Program-made: the position numbers and the translations under genes
Assembly: GCA_900538555.1 (NCBI GenBank)
Contig: UPYI01000003.1
Coordinates: 62,001 to 126,000 of the forward strand
DNA from: an uncultured Porphyromonadaceae bacterium
GTDB lineage: Bacteria > Bacteroidota > Bacteroidia > Bacteroidales > Barnesiellaceae
DNA length: 64,000 nucleotides
Direction of reading: 5' to 3'
The notes under the pieces: generated by a model
The model's input: only the letters and a program-made list of their open reading frames with translations
Told to the model about the DNA's origin: nothing
Databases searched by the model: none
In this document: in pieces, positions 1 through 9,808 of the stretch
Layout of the letters: every line of letters starts with the position of its first letter
How positions within the stretch are numbered: the first letter of the stretch is position 1

Positions 1-1039
1 CGACATCCGCGGCTTTGGCTGCCCTGACCGAACGGCGCACTTTCGATATATCCATACGTGCAGGTCCGACAAAGAAATCATCGACCATCAGCATAAAGCA
101 TGCCTTGGATATGTACTGTATGGCAATATATATATCTTTATTGGCATAAGCAGACAGATCGTACTCGATCGTTTTCCAGCTTTTATAATCCACCGCTTCG
201 TAATTGCCGGCAGTAAGCCGTTCAAAATCGCCTTCGGCAGTTCCTTTGGTCGAAATCCAGACACGGAATTGTTCGTCTTTCGCATCGCCCGCCTTCGCCT
301 TGAAACGTACCACATGTTTCTCTCCGATCGAAATCTTCGGAGAAATCAACCAGTCGTTGTTCGCTGTTCCCGATTCCGTACGGATAAATCCGACATACTG
401 GTTACCGCTATACGGACGAAGTACCGGATATTCACCCCATAGCGACGGTTCGATGGTCAGCGGGTTGAATATCGTAGCATATTGCGGGATTCCCCGGTTC
501 GGGTAATTGCCCTGCAACATGGCGGCATTTGCCTTATCCTTGTCTATACCGGTCCACGGCGAGAACTCGACTGCAAAGTCTTCGTACGACTCGAAATCGT
601 CGAAGAAATAATCGGTATCCCGATTCCATTCCAATGTCGCCGAATGCTCCCCGGTCTTCGGATCGTGACCGACCGACAGAGCCAACGCATAAGGTGTTTC
701 CACCGGTTCCTGCAACACGATCGTCTTTTCGGTATCGGCGGTCAGTTCGAATGTCTCATCATATACCGCCAAGCCGGGAGCAGCAATCGTCAGCTGGTTG
801 TTTCCTTTATAGGCATTTCCAAATACGCATGTTCCCGCCTCCGTCAAGGTCTGATTATATACCAATCCATATTCCACATGACGAAGCGTCACCTGAACTC
901 CTTTCAGATTATCGCCGGTAACAGCCGATACATTCAAAGTCAGTTTCAACGGGGTCAGATCCTGAGCTGAAATTGCAGAGAACAATCCCAAACAGGCTAT
1001 CGCCCATATCGACAATATTCGTTTAGTCATTCTATTCAT
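1..1039 (-). CDS. Choice-of-anchor J domain secreted protein, C-terminus outside window
   Basis: The frame is open from an ATG at 1039 down to base 1, so about 346 residues are visible and the gene continues past the edge. It starts with a basic then hydrophobic signal peptide (ILSIWAIACLGLFSAISA). Residues of about 25-110 look like a beta-rich carboxypeptidase-regulatory-like domain, and the following part is a choice-of-anchor J (cleaved-adhesin-like) domain with the typical FDDFESYEDF opening, NNDWLISPKI and the DDFFVG ending. A second ATG at 1030 is an alternative start. It is the first of three similar minus-strand genes, and a strong hairpin separates it from the next one. Probably a surface or secreted adhesin-like protein; a T9SS tail cannot be seen because the 3' end is missing. 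Confidence 0.8.
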   Translation of the reverse strand, partial: MNRMTKRILSIWAIACLGLFSAISAQDLTPLKLTLNVSAVTGDNLKGVQVTLRHVEYGLVYNQTLTEAGTCVFGNAYKGNNQLTIAAPGLAVYDETFELTADTEKTIVLQEPVETPYALALSVGHDPKTGEHSATLEWNRDTDYFFDDFESYEDFAVEFSPWTGIDKDKANAAMLQGNYPNRGIPQYATIFNPLTIEPSLWGEYPVLRPYSGNQYVGFIRTESGTANNDWLISPKISIGEKHVVRFKAKAGDAKDEQFRVWISTKGTAEGDFERLTAGNYEAVDYKSWKTIEYDLSAYANKDIYIAIQYISKACFMLMVDDFFVGPARMDISKVRRSVRAAKAADV

Positions 1040-1058
1040 ATCATACTATTAAAAACGA

Positions 1059-1096
1059 AGAAACGTATTCCAGTCCAAGAGCCGAAATACGTTTCT
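1059..1096 (-). terminator. Intrinsic terminator after the 839-residue surface protein gene
   Basis: A perfect 11-bp inverted repeat (AGAAACGTATT at 1059-1069 with its complement at 1086-1096) lies 12 bp beyond the stop of the gene at 1108-3627. On the minus strand it is followed by a T-rich run. Confidence 0.75.
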
Positions 1097-1107
1097 CCTG
1101 TATTCAA

Positions 1108-3627
1108 CTATTTCTTCAAGATCCGGACCGTCTCCGTTTTATCGGCGGCGATCACTTTCACTACATATACTCCTGTTGCCAACGATTCCATAACAACCGG
1201 TTGTGCTGCGGAGGCGGTCAAAGCCAAATGACCGGCTACGTCGTACACCTCGACACGAGCATCTTCCGGTGCCACCACATACATCCGATCCGTTACCGGA
1301 TTGGGATATACCTGAACCTTCGCAGCCGAAAGGTCTTCAACACCCGACATGGCGGGATCGCCGATATAGATATTGTCTATCGCGCCGGCTTCGGAATAAT
1401 AAGAGCTTTCGACCGAGTATTTCCAACGGAATTTAACCGACTTACCGGCATAAGCGTTCAACGGCAGTTCTACGGTTTCCCATGCCGATTCGTTCACCGT
1501 ATATGCCAGTCTCACCCAATCGCCGCCTTCTTCTTTCACTTCGACCGAAAGAGTATCCGTAACGGATGCAGCAGCCGATGCAACTACCGAATTATTGGAA
1601 GTCAGCAAGACCGGCATTACCTTCACCCAAACGAATTTCAATACATTTTCGCCTTCTGCCGGTATTTCAACCAACGGAGTCTGCAACATGGAAGATGCAT
1701 TGTTTTTCGACTGACGGACACTGCAACAGTATCTGCCCGAATATGCACCATATTCATTGCGCGTCCACGACAAGCCGTCGCCCAACGACATCCAGCCTAA
1801 CGACGGGAATCCGTCGCCTTCAAACCCTTCGAAATACGGGAATGTACGGATCGTCTGATCTTCCATCGTCGAGAAGTACATCAACGTAGCGGTTTCGGCA
1901 TCGCCATATTCGTTGAACGGAACGATTTTCCAATAGTAAGTCGTAGCCGGTTCGAGGTCGGGAAGCGGATAAGATGTTTCCGTAACAATCACGCCATTGA
2001 GCAAAGAAGTCGGATTGGTACGGTCTGTACCCATGTAAATCTTATACCCGTCGGTAAACAGCGTTTCGTTCCAAGTCAGTACCATGTCGGTATAGTTCGC
2101 ATTGGTCAGCCCCCGCATCGGAGCCATGCCCGTTGCAGCGGCAGGTACGACACCCTCGCCGAAGATATGCGGCAGAACGACATTGTCGAGGAATATATCG
2201 CTGGCAATGGTTTCAAAACCGCCCGACCAGTCGCCGGTATTGCTCCAACGCAACTGAACGTTATCGGCATCCACATGCAGGATTTTGGACGCATCGGGAT
2301 TGCTCGGGTTGGTAGAAATCCACAGATACGGTGTCAGATCGACCGTGATACGCATCCAGCAGTTTATCACATCGTACGAGAATTCGATATCGTAGGTACT
2401 CCAAATCTCAATCCAGTCGTCCGCACCGCATCTGATTTCCAAAGACAATGCATTAGACGGGACGGAAGTACCCTCTTCCGGGAATTTTTCGTAATAATCG
2501 AATGTCACTTTGGCTTCTCCGCTGCTCAGATCCAGACGGGGCGAAACCAGATAGCAATCTTTCAGAATGGCATGGTTCATCGAATAGAAACCCAACGAAT
2601 AGTTTTCGGTCGTCGGTGACCAACCGGTTGCAGTCCATCCGACCGGTACGGTAGACGATTCAAAACTTTCGACCGTATAACCGGGATCGACCATCAGTTT
2701 CGATCCGGAAAGAACGACATCCAGCGTCCCCCCCGTAGTCTCCAACTTCAAAGTTGCCGAAGATGCACCGGTCAAAGTCGGTGTATATATGGCAAAATAG
2801 GTACACTCTTTTTCTTGTCCCAAAACCGTAGCGGGATCGAGCGTCACTTGGAAATCGGTATTTTCAAGACCGCTCATCGACAAGATTTTCAATTCTCCGC
2901 CATTGGCATTGCGCAATGTCAAAGGTTCGGATACAGCCGGAAGTCCGACATAAATATCCGTAAATACATACGAATCCGATCCTGCCACCTCGGGTTGTTT
3001 CGGTTCGAAAGCATTCACCTGCACATCGTCGATCTTCACATATCCGGAAGTCATGGTCACTTCATTCCGGGTATAAGGCATCGTTTTGAAATAGAAAGCG
3101 AATTTTACATTCTGACCTTTATATGCAGCCAGACTTATGTTCGAAGTATAAGTATGCCATGTGTACCAGGGCCATAATACTTCGCTGTTTTCTATATCTT
3201 CCTTGCTGTACATATCCCAAAGGATATTCCATGTAGCTCCGCCGTCGGTAGATACTTTTACATGAAACCACGTAGAACCCTGTTCGAATCCTACCTTTTG
3301 AGCGTACCATTTGAAAGAGAGAGAAGATTCACGATCGGCAGCCAGCTGAATCTCAGGTGTAATCAACGACTGTTCGTATTCCGGATCGTCCGATACCGGA
3401 TCGATCACAGCGCAAGCCTTGCCGGTAAAACTGTCCGACATACCGGTTTCTTTATATAAACGAGCCCAATTGCCGCTTTCGCTAATTGTGGCATCGTCTT
3501 TTTCTATCGACCACCCTGCCGGCGGAAACGTTTCACTTTCGAACCCCTCAAAAAAATCCGCGGCAGACAAAGATCCGCTAAGCGATATGGCGGCAATCGC
3601 AGCCAAAGCTCTGGTCAGTTTTTTCAT
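1108..3627 (-). CDS. Secreted choice-of-anchor J / fibronectin-type protein with T9SS sorting tail
   Basis: An 839-residue protein with a clear signal peptide (MKKLTRALAAIAAISLSGSLSA). It holds three choice-of-anchor J-like modules: one starting at about residue 24 (FFEGFESETFPPAGW), one near residue 320 (ESFESSTVPVGW) and one near residue 600 (YFEGFEGDGFPSLGW). Between them is a fibronectin type III-like stretch near residues 500-590 with PATTYYWKIVPFNEYG. The last 75 residues are a classical type A T9SS C-terminal domain: VYPNPVTDRM, then VEVYDVAGH and GVYVVKV, ending in RILKK. Family knowledge implies export to the periplasm and delivery to the surface by the type IX system. Ligand unknown. 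It is closely related in plan to the next upstream gene, which suggests tandem duplication. Confidence 0.92.
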   Translation of the reverse strand: MKKLTRALAAIAAISLSGSLSAADFFEGFESETFPPAGWSIEKDDATISESGNWARLYKETGMSDSFTGKACAVIDPVSDDPEYEQSLITPEIQLAADRESSLSFKWYAQKVGFEQGSTWFHVKVSTDGGATWNILWDMYSKEDIENSEVLWPWYTWHTYTSNISLAAYKGQNVKFAFYFKTMPYTRNEVTMTSGYVKIDDVQVNAFEPKQPEVAGSDSYVFTDIYVGLPAVSEPLTLRNANGGELKILSMSGLENTDFQVTLDPATVLGQEKECTYFAIYTPTLTGASSATLKLETTGGTLDVVLSGSKLMVDPGYTVESFESSTVPVGWTATGWSPTTENYSLGFYSMNHAILKDCYLVSPRLDLSSGEAKVTFDYYEKFPEEGTSVPSNALSLEIRCGADDWIEIWSTYDIEFSYDVINCWMRITVDLTPYLWISTNPSNPDASKILHVDADNVQLRWSNTGDWSGGFETIASDIFLDNVVLPHIFGEGVVPAAATGMAPMRGLTNANYTDMVLTWNETLFTDGYKIYMGTDRTNPTSLLNGVIVTETSYPLPDLEPATTYYWKIVPFNEYGDAETATLMYFSTMEDQTIRTFPYFEGFEGDGFPSLGWMSLGDGLSWTRNEYGAYSGRYCCSVRQSKNNASSMLQTPLVEIPAEGENVLKFVWVKVMPVLLTSNNSVVASAAASVTDTLSVEVKEEGGDWVRLAYTVNESAWETVELPLNAYAGKSVKFRWKYSVESSYYSEAGAIDNIYIGDPAMSGVEDLSAAKVQVYPNPVTDRMYVVAPEDARVEVYDVAGHLALTASAAQPVVMESLATGVYVVKVIAADKTETVRILKK

Positions 3628-3664
3628 AATTACTCGTTTTTAGGATTAAATTTTTATTTCTTAA

Positions 3665-3707
3665 AGAGAAAGGCGGTCTGCATCTACACAGACCGCCCCC
3701 TTTCTCT
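3665..3707 (-). terminator. Terminator after the 1215-residue surface protein gene
   Basis: Inverted repeat with arms 3665-3680 and 3689-3707; the second arm has three extra C residues that would bulge. It begins 4 bp past the stop at 3711 and sits between two same-strand genes, so it probably isolates them from one another. Confidence 0.7.
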
Positions 3708-3710
3708 CCT

Positions 3711-6700
3711 TTATTTCTTAATAATTCGAACCGTATATGTCGCTGCCGCGGTTTTTACTTTCACAAAGTAGAATCCGTCTGCCAGCGAAGTCATATCGAT
3801 CGTCGTATCGGCTGTTTGCATCAACTGTTTTCCGGATGCGTCGAATACCGATACTTCGGCAATCTGCTCGCCTTCGATGCGGATGTAATCGACAACCGGG
3901 TTCGGATATACCTTAATGGCATTTACATCCACGCCATCGATTCCCGATCCGTTTACATTCAGTTCGATCAGCTGCTGTGCCGACAATTGACCGTCGGAAG
4001 CCTCGATACGGAACATATATACACCTTCTTCGGTCGGCGTACCGCTCAAAACACCACCGGTCGCACCGATCGTTTCGGAAATCCATTTCGGCAAACCTAC
4101 TGTCTTAATCGTCAGGGCATCGCCGTCGGGATCGTTCACCGAGAAGTTATAAACGAACGGTTCGTTCACAACTGCACGCGAAGGAGCTTCCGTTACAAAT
4201 ACCGGTGCCTGATTTCCGGGAACATCGAATTCAAAACCTTCGAAGAAGAAATCATCGAAGAACGTCACGAAACCGTCGGAAGGTGTCACACATTGCAATG
4301 CGACATAGATAGCCTGTCCGCTGTATGCCGACAGATCCACTTCGAACTTCGTAAAGTTCTCGTTGTTCGAGTTATTGATGTGCGGTACATCCACACTTGC
4401 CAACGTCGTCTTCACGAAACTGGTCTTGACATTATCGGTCGTACTTACCCATACCGTCACATTCGAATATTTGAACTGGTCTTCGCTGCCATACGATTTA
4501 GCATAGAAATAGAATTTGGCATCGGAACGAGCTACCATTTTTTCGCTGATCAACCAGTCGTCGCTCGAATAGCCTTCTTTCGACGGAACCATAGCTGCCA
4601 ACATCTGATCGCCCGACCGCGGATAAATATTGCGCCAGTCGGCTTCGATCTGATTCATCACGATATAAGCGAATGCCGTACCGCGTTTCGGATAATAAAT
4701 CATGATCGGTTCTACCGTTGCCATACCATCGACGTCGATCGTCGTAAATCCGTTCGGCTCGGTAGAGGCGAATTCATCTTGGTCGAATCCGAAGTAACGG
4801 GTATAGCGATCCAAAGCCAGACCGGAAAGTTCCATCGTCACAGGATCCGCATTTTCGAAGCTGATCGTCATGACATCCGAAACCGGAGCATTCGTTTCAC
4901 CGGCATTGAACGTAACCGAGAATGCAACCGATTCGCGGGTTGCCAGCTCATATCCGACATTGAGCGAAGTAGTGAAGTTTTCGGTATTAAATTTCACCTC
5001 TTTGATTTTCATCGTCTGTTCGCCATCGTTCAGCAGGATGAACTTATCACCGGAGGAAACCGAATGTTTGTAATTCACAGTTCCTGCATCCCAAGAAGTT
5101 ATGTTGAGCGATGCTTTGCCTGACGATACCGCAGCCGCTTCGATTATAATGTTGTCGAGTGCAGCACCACGGGCAGACATTCCCGACGTCACATAATAAC
5201 GCCAGCGGAAACGGACATCTTTACCTACATAATCGCTCAATACAATGCGTTCGCGCTCCCAGTAACGGGTTTCGTCCGATACGGAAAGGGATTTCAATTC
5301 CGTCCACTGTCCATCGGCATAGATTTCAAAGTAGATAATATCCGCACCCTCGGCAGCAGCTTCTTTCGCCGGAGCTTTCTTCACGAGGCCTGCGGGAACA
5401 GCATTACCCCAATAGAAGCTGATTTGCATCACTTCTTCGGCGGGGAAGTGGAAAGTTGCCGTTTGCAATATACCGGTTTCATTGTTTCCATTTCCGGAGA
5501 TCATTGCCACAAAAGAACCTTCGTAAGCGTTGTAATTGGAATAATCCCATCTCGTATAATTATCTCTTTCAGAGGTCCATCCCAGCGGGGGGAAATTGGC
5601 TTTGGAATCCTCGAACGATTCTTTGTACGGGAACGTCGAAACCGAATGGTCTTCTATGGTCGTGAAAGTCCATACCGGAACACCGGCTGCTTCGCCTTTA
5701 TCGTTATACGGAACCACTTTCCAATAATATGTAGTGGCATAGTCCAACAAATCGAGCTTATAAGTGGTAGCCTCACCCAAATCCGTACCGGGAACTATAC
5801 TGAAATCCGTATTCGATTTTCCGACATACAATTTATATCCTTTCGCAAATTGAGCAGGACGCCAAGACAATACGACATTTTCGTTGAATACATTCACCTT
5901 ACCGGTGGCAGGTGAGGGTTCGGATGCCACAGCAGGCACAGACGACGCACCGTAATAGTTAGGCAACACGACATTGTCAAGATAGATATAACTGTATTCC
6001 GCACTTTCTGCCGAAGCGTCCGGATCCATTTCGTACACCCATTTCACATAACAGTTGTCCGAGCCGTTACCGTTCAATACTTTCTTATAGATAGTCGGTT
6101 CGTTGAATATCATATTCGTCGTGTCGATACGTGCCCAAGTAGCACCACCGTTGGACGAGAAATATACCCGCATTTCGTTCGACGGAACACCTCCGTCGTC
6201 GGACATGGATTCAAATACCTCCATAAATCCGTATTCTACGAAATATTCCACACTCGGATCCGAGAGGTCGAGACGAGGCGAAGTCAATGTACCATTGGAT
6301 GCGAATATCGACGATGCGCTATGCAATCCGCACAATCCGCCATTGGCACGGGTCCAATCGCCGGAAGCGGAAAGAGACCATCCCACCGGAGGGAATGTTT
6401 CGCCTTCAAAACCTTCGTATGTATATCCCACGGGCAACATATTCTTCGATCCGGCAAGTTGAACCGTCAAATCGCCGCCATTGGTATGAACCACCATCGT
6501 TGCCGTAGGAGAGCCGGTCAGCGTCGGAGTATAAATTACATTGTATTCGTATTCAGCCAATTGTTTCAGACTTACTTCGCCAGGAACCAGATTAGTAGAG
6601 AAGTCTGTTCCTTCCAAGCCCGAAATTCCGGTCACTTCCAGAATGCCTTTACCGTCGTTACGGATAACCATCGGATCGGAATAAGCATCCGCACCGATAT

Positions 6701-7358
6701 AGATCGGATTGAATACAAACATATCCGTTCCGCCTACCACCGGCGAGGTGATCGGTTCGTAACGTTCTACGAGGACATCGTCGAGCCAGATGGCATTACC
6801 TTTGCCCAAACCGCCGATCAACAGGCAGTGAACAAAAGCGATTTTAATTTTCTGTCCGCGGAATTGGCTCAGATCCAAAACAGATGTATTTACAGTCCAT
6901 GCCGGCCACGGGAAAAGCAGACCGCTGTTTTCAATATCCTCCTGATTCAAGAACGAGAATATGGTTTCCCAGTCCTCACTACCCTCTTTTTGTACACGTA
7001 CTTGAAAATCGTATTCTTTCTTATCCAACGAAGCGGCAGTGGCACCTTTCCATTTAAATTCCAATTTATAGGAATCGTCGGAAAGCGACAACTCCGGAGT
7101 GATCAACCACTCTTCCTTTACCGGCTCGCCATCTCCCAGCCAAGTACCGGCATCACACCAAACAGAACCCTTTCCTGCCAAAGCCGAGGTAGTAGCCTCC
7201 CAATGTTTGACAGCTCCGGGCTGAGTATCATTAATCACACTCCAACCTTGCGGTGGAAATACTGTGGTATCCTCAAATCTCTCAGACAATAATGTCTGTG
7301 CAAAAAGAGACGATGCCGCGCACAACCACACTGACAAAATCGTAAACACTTTTCTCAT
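3711..7358 (-). CDS. Large secreted choice-of-anchor J protein with cadherin-like domain and T9SS tail
   Basis: The start at 7358 is chosen because it begins directly with the signal peptide MRKVFTILSVWLCAASSLFAQ; an in-frame upstream ATG at 7472 would put 38 non-signal residues in front. The mature protein of about 1195 residues has repeated choice-of-anchor J modules (ERFEDTTVFPPQGW, EGFEGETFPPVGW, ESFEDSKANFPPLGW and a further one with FGFDQDEFAST), a fibronectin-like stretch with YATTYYWKVVPYND, and near residue 1060 a dystroglycan/cadherin-type putative Ig domain (NQAPVFVTEAPSRAVVNEPF). It ends with a type A T9SS sorting domain (VYPNPVVDYIRIEG to VRIIKK). Probably a surface-displayed adhesin or glycan-interacting protein; no catalytic residues seen. 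Confidence 0.92.
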   Translation of the reverse strand: MRKVFTILSVWLCAASSLFAQTLLSERFEDTTVFPPQGWSVINDTQPGAVKHWEATTSALAGKGSVWCDAGTWLGDGEPVKEEWLITPELSLSDDSYKLEFKWKGATAASLDKKEYDFQVRVQKEGSEDWETIFSFLNQEDIENSGLLFPWPAWTVNTSVLDLSQFRGQKIKIAFVHCLLIGGLGKGNAIWLDDVLVERYEPITSPVVGGTDMFVFNPIYIGADAYSDPMVIRNDGKGILEVTGISGLEGTDFSTNLVPGEVSLKQLAEYEYNVIYTPTLTGSPTATMVVHTNGGDLTVQLAGSKNMLPVGYTYEGFEGETFPPVGWSLSASGDWTRANGGLCGLHSASSIFASNGTLTSPRLDLSDPSVEYFVEYGFMEVFESMSDDGGVPSNEMRVYFSSNGGATWARIDTTNMIFNEPTIYKKVLNGNGSDNCYVKWVYEMDPDASAESAEYSYIYLDNVVLPNYYGASSVPAVASEPSPATGKVNVFNENVVLSWRPAQFAKGYKLYVGKSNTDFSIVPGTDLGEATTYKLDLLDYATTYYWKVVPYNDKGEAAGVPVWTFTTIEDHSVSTFPYKESFEDSKANFPPLGWTSERDNYTRWDYSNYNAYEGSFVAMISGNGNNETGILQTATFHFPAEEVMQISFYWGNAVPAGLVKKAPAKEAAAEGADIIYFEIYADGQWTELKSLSVSDETRYWERERIVLSDYVGKDVRFRWRYYVTSGMSARGAALDNIIIEAAAVSSGKASLNITSWDAGTVNYKHSVSSGDKFILLNDGEQTMKIKEVKFNTENFTTSLNVGYELATRESVAFSVTFNAGETNAPVSDVMTISFENADPVTMELSGLALDRYTRYFGFDQDEFASTEPNGFTTIDVDGMATVEPIMIYYPKRGTAFAYIVMNQIEADWRNIYPRSGDQMLAAMVPSKEGYSSDDWLISEKMVARSDAKFYFYAKSYGSEDQFKYSNVTVWVSTTDNVKTSFVKTTLASVDVPHINNSNNENFTKFEVDLSAYSGQAIYVALQCVTPSDGFVTFFDDFFFEGFEFDVPGNQAPVFVTEAPSRAVVNEPFVYNFSVNDPDGDALTIKTVGLPKWISETIGATGGVLSGTPTEEGVYMFRIEASDGQLSAQQLIELNVNGSGIDGVDVNAIKVYPNPVVDYIRIEGEQIAEVSVFDASGKQLMQTADTTIDMTSLADGFYFVKVKTAAATYTVRIIKK

Positions 7359-7480
7359 ACACGTAAAAATTTTAGTTTTTAAATGATTCGCCCCAAACAG
7401 AATATACAGTGCCTCTACTTCTATAAATCTGTTTATATGCGAATTTTTTATAATAAATAATTTATTCTCCAAAAACGTCG

Positions 7481-7488
7481 CAAATATA
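7481..7488 (-). promoter_or_regulatory. Bacteroidales -7 box for the 1215-residue surface protein
   Basis: TATATTTG on the minus strand matches the TAnnTTTG -7 consensus, and lies about 123 bp upstream of the chosen start at 7358. No convincing -33 TTTG is placed at 19-21 bp. Surrounding DNA is very AT-rich. Confidence 0.45.
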
Positions 7489-7583
7489 ATAAATTATTAC
7501 AAAAACGATATTATTATGCAAAGAATATTATCTATTTCCGCTATTTTTTAATATTACATTTGCATAAAAAACGTATAAAAAAA

Positions 7584-7617
7584 CGGTCCGGCATTCTATT
7601 GAAAAAATGCCGGACCG
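7584..7617 (-). terminator. Strong terminator after the 125-residue unknown gene
   Basis: Perfect 12-bp stem (CGGTCCGGCATT at 7584-7595 with 7606-7617), 10-base loop, followed on the minus strand by a run of seven T. It lies 22 bp past the stop of the gene at 7639. Confidence 0.88.
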
Positions 7618-7638
7618 ATATCCTCTTTTTAATATAAA

Positions 7639-8016
7639 CTACATCCCGGTTGGAAACACCCGTTTGTAAATGCGTCTAAAATTATCGTCTTTCCGGCTCA
7701 ATTCTTCGGAACGGGCTTTATAGCCCGGACCCCATATTCCAGGCAACAAATCGGGAATATAGATATGCTCCCGATCTTTTTCCAAAGAAGCCTTTATCAA
7801 CCGGTCGATATATCCGGCATACTTCCCGGCATCGGTACTATGCAGATACAAGGCAGCACTGACCGTAATCTGCCCTTTTACATCGACACGGATAATGTTA
7901 TCGACCAACTCACTCATCATGTCGTCGCACTCACCCATGTGGTTGGCTATATATTCATAGGTCAATAACCCGTCGGAGTCTTTGCTTAATGTTTCCAGTT
8001 CTTTGTCTTTATCCAT
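7639..8016 (-). CDS. Small acidic protein of unknown function
   Basis: A 125-residue soluble protein, not recognised. It starts MDKDKELETLSKD, has no signal peptide or membrane segment, and is rich in charged residues. The segment VDVKGQITVSAALYLHSTDAGKYAGYIDRLI looks like a compact alpha/beta fold, and the C-terminal half ends YIPDLLPGIWGPGYK then a basic tail. A single-gene transcription unit is suggested by its own strong terminator and by divergence from the gltD-like gene. Start at 8016 is the only ATG that keeps the conserved-looking N-terminus. Confidence 0.65.
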   Translation of the reverse strand: MDKDKELETLSKDSDGLLTYEYIANHMGECDDMMSELVDNIIRVDVKGQITVSAALYLHSTDAGKYAGYIDRLIKASLEKDREHIYIPDLLPGIWGPGYKARSEELSRKDDNFRRIYKRVFPTGM

Positions 8017-8211
8017 GATTGCTTAGGTTACTAAATCGTCTGTCCGTCTTTTAAGAGAGAACAAAACAAAGATAAAAAATTTTTTTTATCTTTATACATT
8101 TCGGGAAAGAAATTGTTTCCGAAAACCACCGATAAATGACTGAACGGATGCCCTTGCCCTGAAAAAAGAAGAATCTATTAGTATCTTCCATAAAAAAGCC
8201 TTACTTTTGTG

Positions 8212-8219
8212 CGTGTTTA
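8212..8219 (+). promoter_or_regulatory. -7 box for the gltD-like gene
   Basis: TACTTTTG fits TAnnTTTG and lies 66 bp upstream of the ATG at 8285. The -33 region is less clear. Confidence 0.5.
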
Positions 8220-8284
8220 ATACCTTATTATATATAATCGATTCCTGCCGCAGCAAACGGCAGAAATAAATAAATCCATCTGTT

Positions 8285-9601
8285 ATGAGTTCAAAGGATT
8301 TGCAGTTTCAAGAAGTAAACGAGGGGTACACGCTGAAAGAGGCGATCGAAGAGGCGAAACGTTGTCTCAACTGCCGGAATCCGCAATGCAAGACCGGCTG
8401 CCCTATCGAAAACAATATACCGGAATTCATCCACCAGCTTTCGTGCGGCAATATGGGTGAAGCGATGGGCATCATCAACGAAAAGAGCAATCTGCCGGCT
8501 ATCTGCGGACGGGTATGCCCTCACGAAAAGCAATGCGAAGGACACTGTATTCTCAATGCCAAAGGACGCGGCATACGGGTAGGCAAGCTGGAACGTTTTG
8601 TCGCAGACTTCGATGCCGATATGAAACTCTCGCGCGAACGGCTTCCCCAAAAGACACGAGGAAAAGTAGCGGTTATCGGTTCGGGACCTGCCGGTCTGAC
8701 TGTTGCCGCCGACCTCGCCCGTCAAGGATTTAACGTAGTCATCTTCGAAAGCGAACCGGAATTGGGCGGTATTCTGATGTACGGTATTCCGGAATACCGG
8801 TTGCCCAAAGAGGTCGTACGCAAAGAGATCAAAAAAATCGAAGCGCTCGGCGTCAATGTCATTACCAACTGTACGGTAGGTGTAGATACGACCGTCGATC
8901 AGATATTCGACCAGGGATTCGATGCTATCTTCATCGGGTCGGGCAATGCCAAACCGAAAGAGCTGGGTATCGACGGAGAATTGCTGCCGGGCATATTGCA
9001 ATCGGCATATTTCCTGCGCAGCGTCAATCTTTATACCCGCGGATTGATTCCCCGCGAAGAAGTACCTATAAACGAGGGCGACATAGTCGGCATCATCGGT
9101 GGCGGAAATGTCGCCATGGATGCCGCCCGTTCCGCCGTACGTATGGGTGCGGCGAAAGTACAGGTGCTGTACCACCGCACGATCAACGAGATGAGTGCCC
9201 TGAAAGCCGAATACAACGAAGCAGTAGAGGAAGGTGTCGAATTTGTCTGGCAAACATCGGCTGTCAAATTCAACAGCAACGGCAACGACGAGCTGGGATC
9301 GATCATTGCATCCACGCCCGACGGGGAAAAAATCATGCCGTTCAACAAAATCATCTTAGCGGTAGGCTCACGCCCTGCCAGCCGTATTGTTTCGACCACG
9401 ACCGGCATCGACGTGGACGACAAGGGTTTCGTCATTACCAAAGAGCGTCCCTACGGCATGACTACCCGCAAAGGGGTATTTGCCGGAGGCGATGTCGTGC
9501 GCACCCACCAACAGACCGTAGTGCTGGCAATGAAAGAAGCCAAACAGGTTGCATTGGGTATCGCCCAATATGTCGATGCCAAGAAATTGCTGGAAGAGTA
9601 A
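8285..9601 (+). CDS. GltD-like NADPH-dependent FAD/4Fe-4S oxidoreductase (glutamate synthase small-subunit family)
   Basis: A 438-residue protein of the glutamate synthase beta-subunit/NfnB family. The N-terminal domain carries the cysteine clusters that bind two 4Fe-4S centres (CLNCRNPQCKTGCP near residue 28, CGRVCPHEKQCEGHC near residue 75). A GxGxxG FAD-binding motif follows near residue 137 (VIGSGPAGLTVA), and a second dinucleotide fold near residue 270 (GIIGGGNVAMDAAR) for NADPH. No large subunit (gltB) or NfnA partner is adjacent, in contrast to the paralogue at 37299-38774. It could be the small subunit for a distant GltB or a stand-alone electron-transfer protein; the partner cannot be told from this window. 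Confidence 0.88.
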   Translation: MSSKDLQFQEVNEGYTLKEAIEEAKRCLNCRNPQCKTGCPIENNIPEFIHQLSCGNMGEAMGIINEKSNLPAICGRVCPHEKQCEGHCILNAKGRGIRVGKLERFVADFDADMKLSRERLPQKTRGKVAVIGSGPAGLTVAADLARQGFNVVIFESEPELGGILMYGIPEYRLPKEVVRKEIKKIEALGVNVITNCTVGVDTTVDQIFDQGFDAIFIGSGNAKPKELGIDGELLPGILQSAYFLRSVNLYTRGLIPREEVPINEGDIVGIIGGGNVAMDAARSAVRMGAAKVQVLYHRTINEMSALKAEYNEAVEEGVEFVWQTSAVKFNSNGNDELGSIIASTPDGEKIMPFNKIILAVGSRPASRIVSTTTGIDVDDKGFVITKERPYGMTTRKGVFAGGDVVRTHQQTVVLAMKEAKQVALGIAQYVDAKKLLEE

Positions 9602-9616
9602 AAGCAACGTATCCTA

Positions 9617-9634
9617 CCCCTCCGGCAAGAGGGG
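9617..9634 (+). terminator. Short hairpin after gltD-like gene
   Basis: Inverted repeat CCCCTC (9617-9622) with GAGGGG (9629-9634), 16 bp beyond the stop. No T-run follows, so termination may depend on the larger palindrome just downstream. Confidence 0.35.
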
Positions 9635-9650
9635 CAGACACATCTAAAAG

Positions 9651-9687
9651 GGGGTTGCATCGAAATATGTTTTTTCGATACAACCCC
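9651..9687. repeat. Intergenic palindromic repeat, copy 1
   Basis: A 15-bp inverted repeat (GGGGTTGCATCGAAA at 9651-9665 against 9673-9687) with one mismatch and a 7-base loop. It belongs to a six-copy family in this window and could act as the terminator of the gltD-like gene. The left flank seen in other copies is not clear here. Confidence 0.8.
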
Positions 9688-9777
9688 TTGTTTCGTTAAA
9701 ACATAGATTTCGGTTTCGGTCTTTATATTTTCATGAATTTGTGACCGTCGAACTTTCGGTTTTTCCAAAACTTTTTA

Positions 9778-9785
9778 TACGTTTG
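9778..9785 (+). promoter_or_regulatory. -7 box for cytidylate-kinase-like gene
   Basis: TACGTTTG matches TAnnTTTG, 24 bp ahead of the ATG at 9809. Confidence 0.5.
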
Positions 9786-9808
9786 TAATTAAGATAAACC
9801 TTTTTCTT

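Noticed and set aside
3816..5123. 435-codon plus-strand ORF
   Set aside because: Antisense shadow of the 1215-residue T9SS protein; composition is typical of the reverse frame of a coding region.
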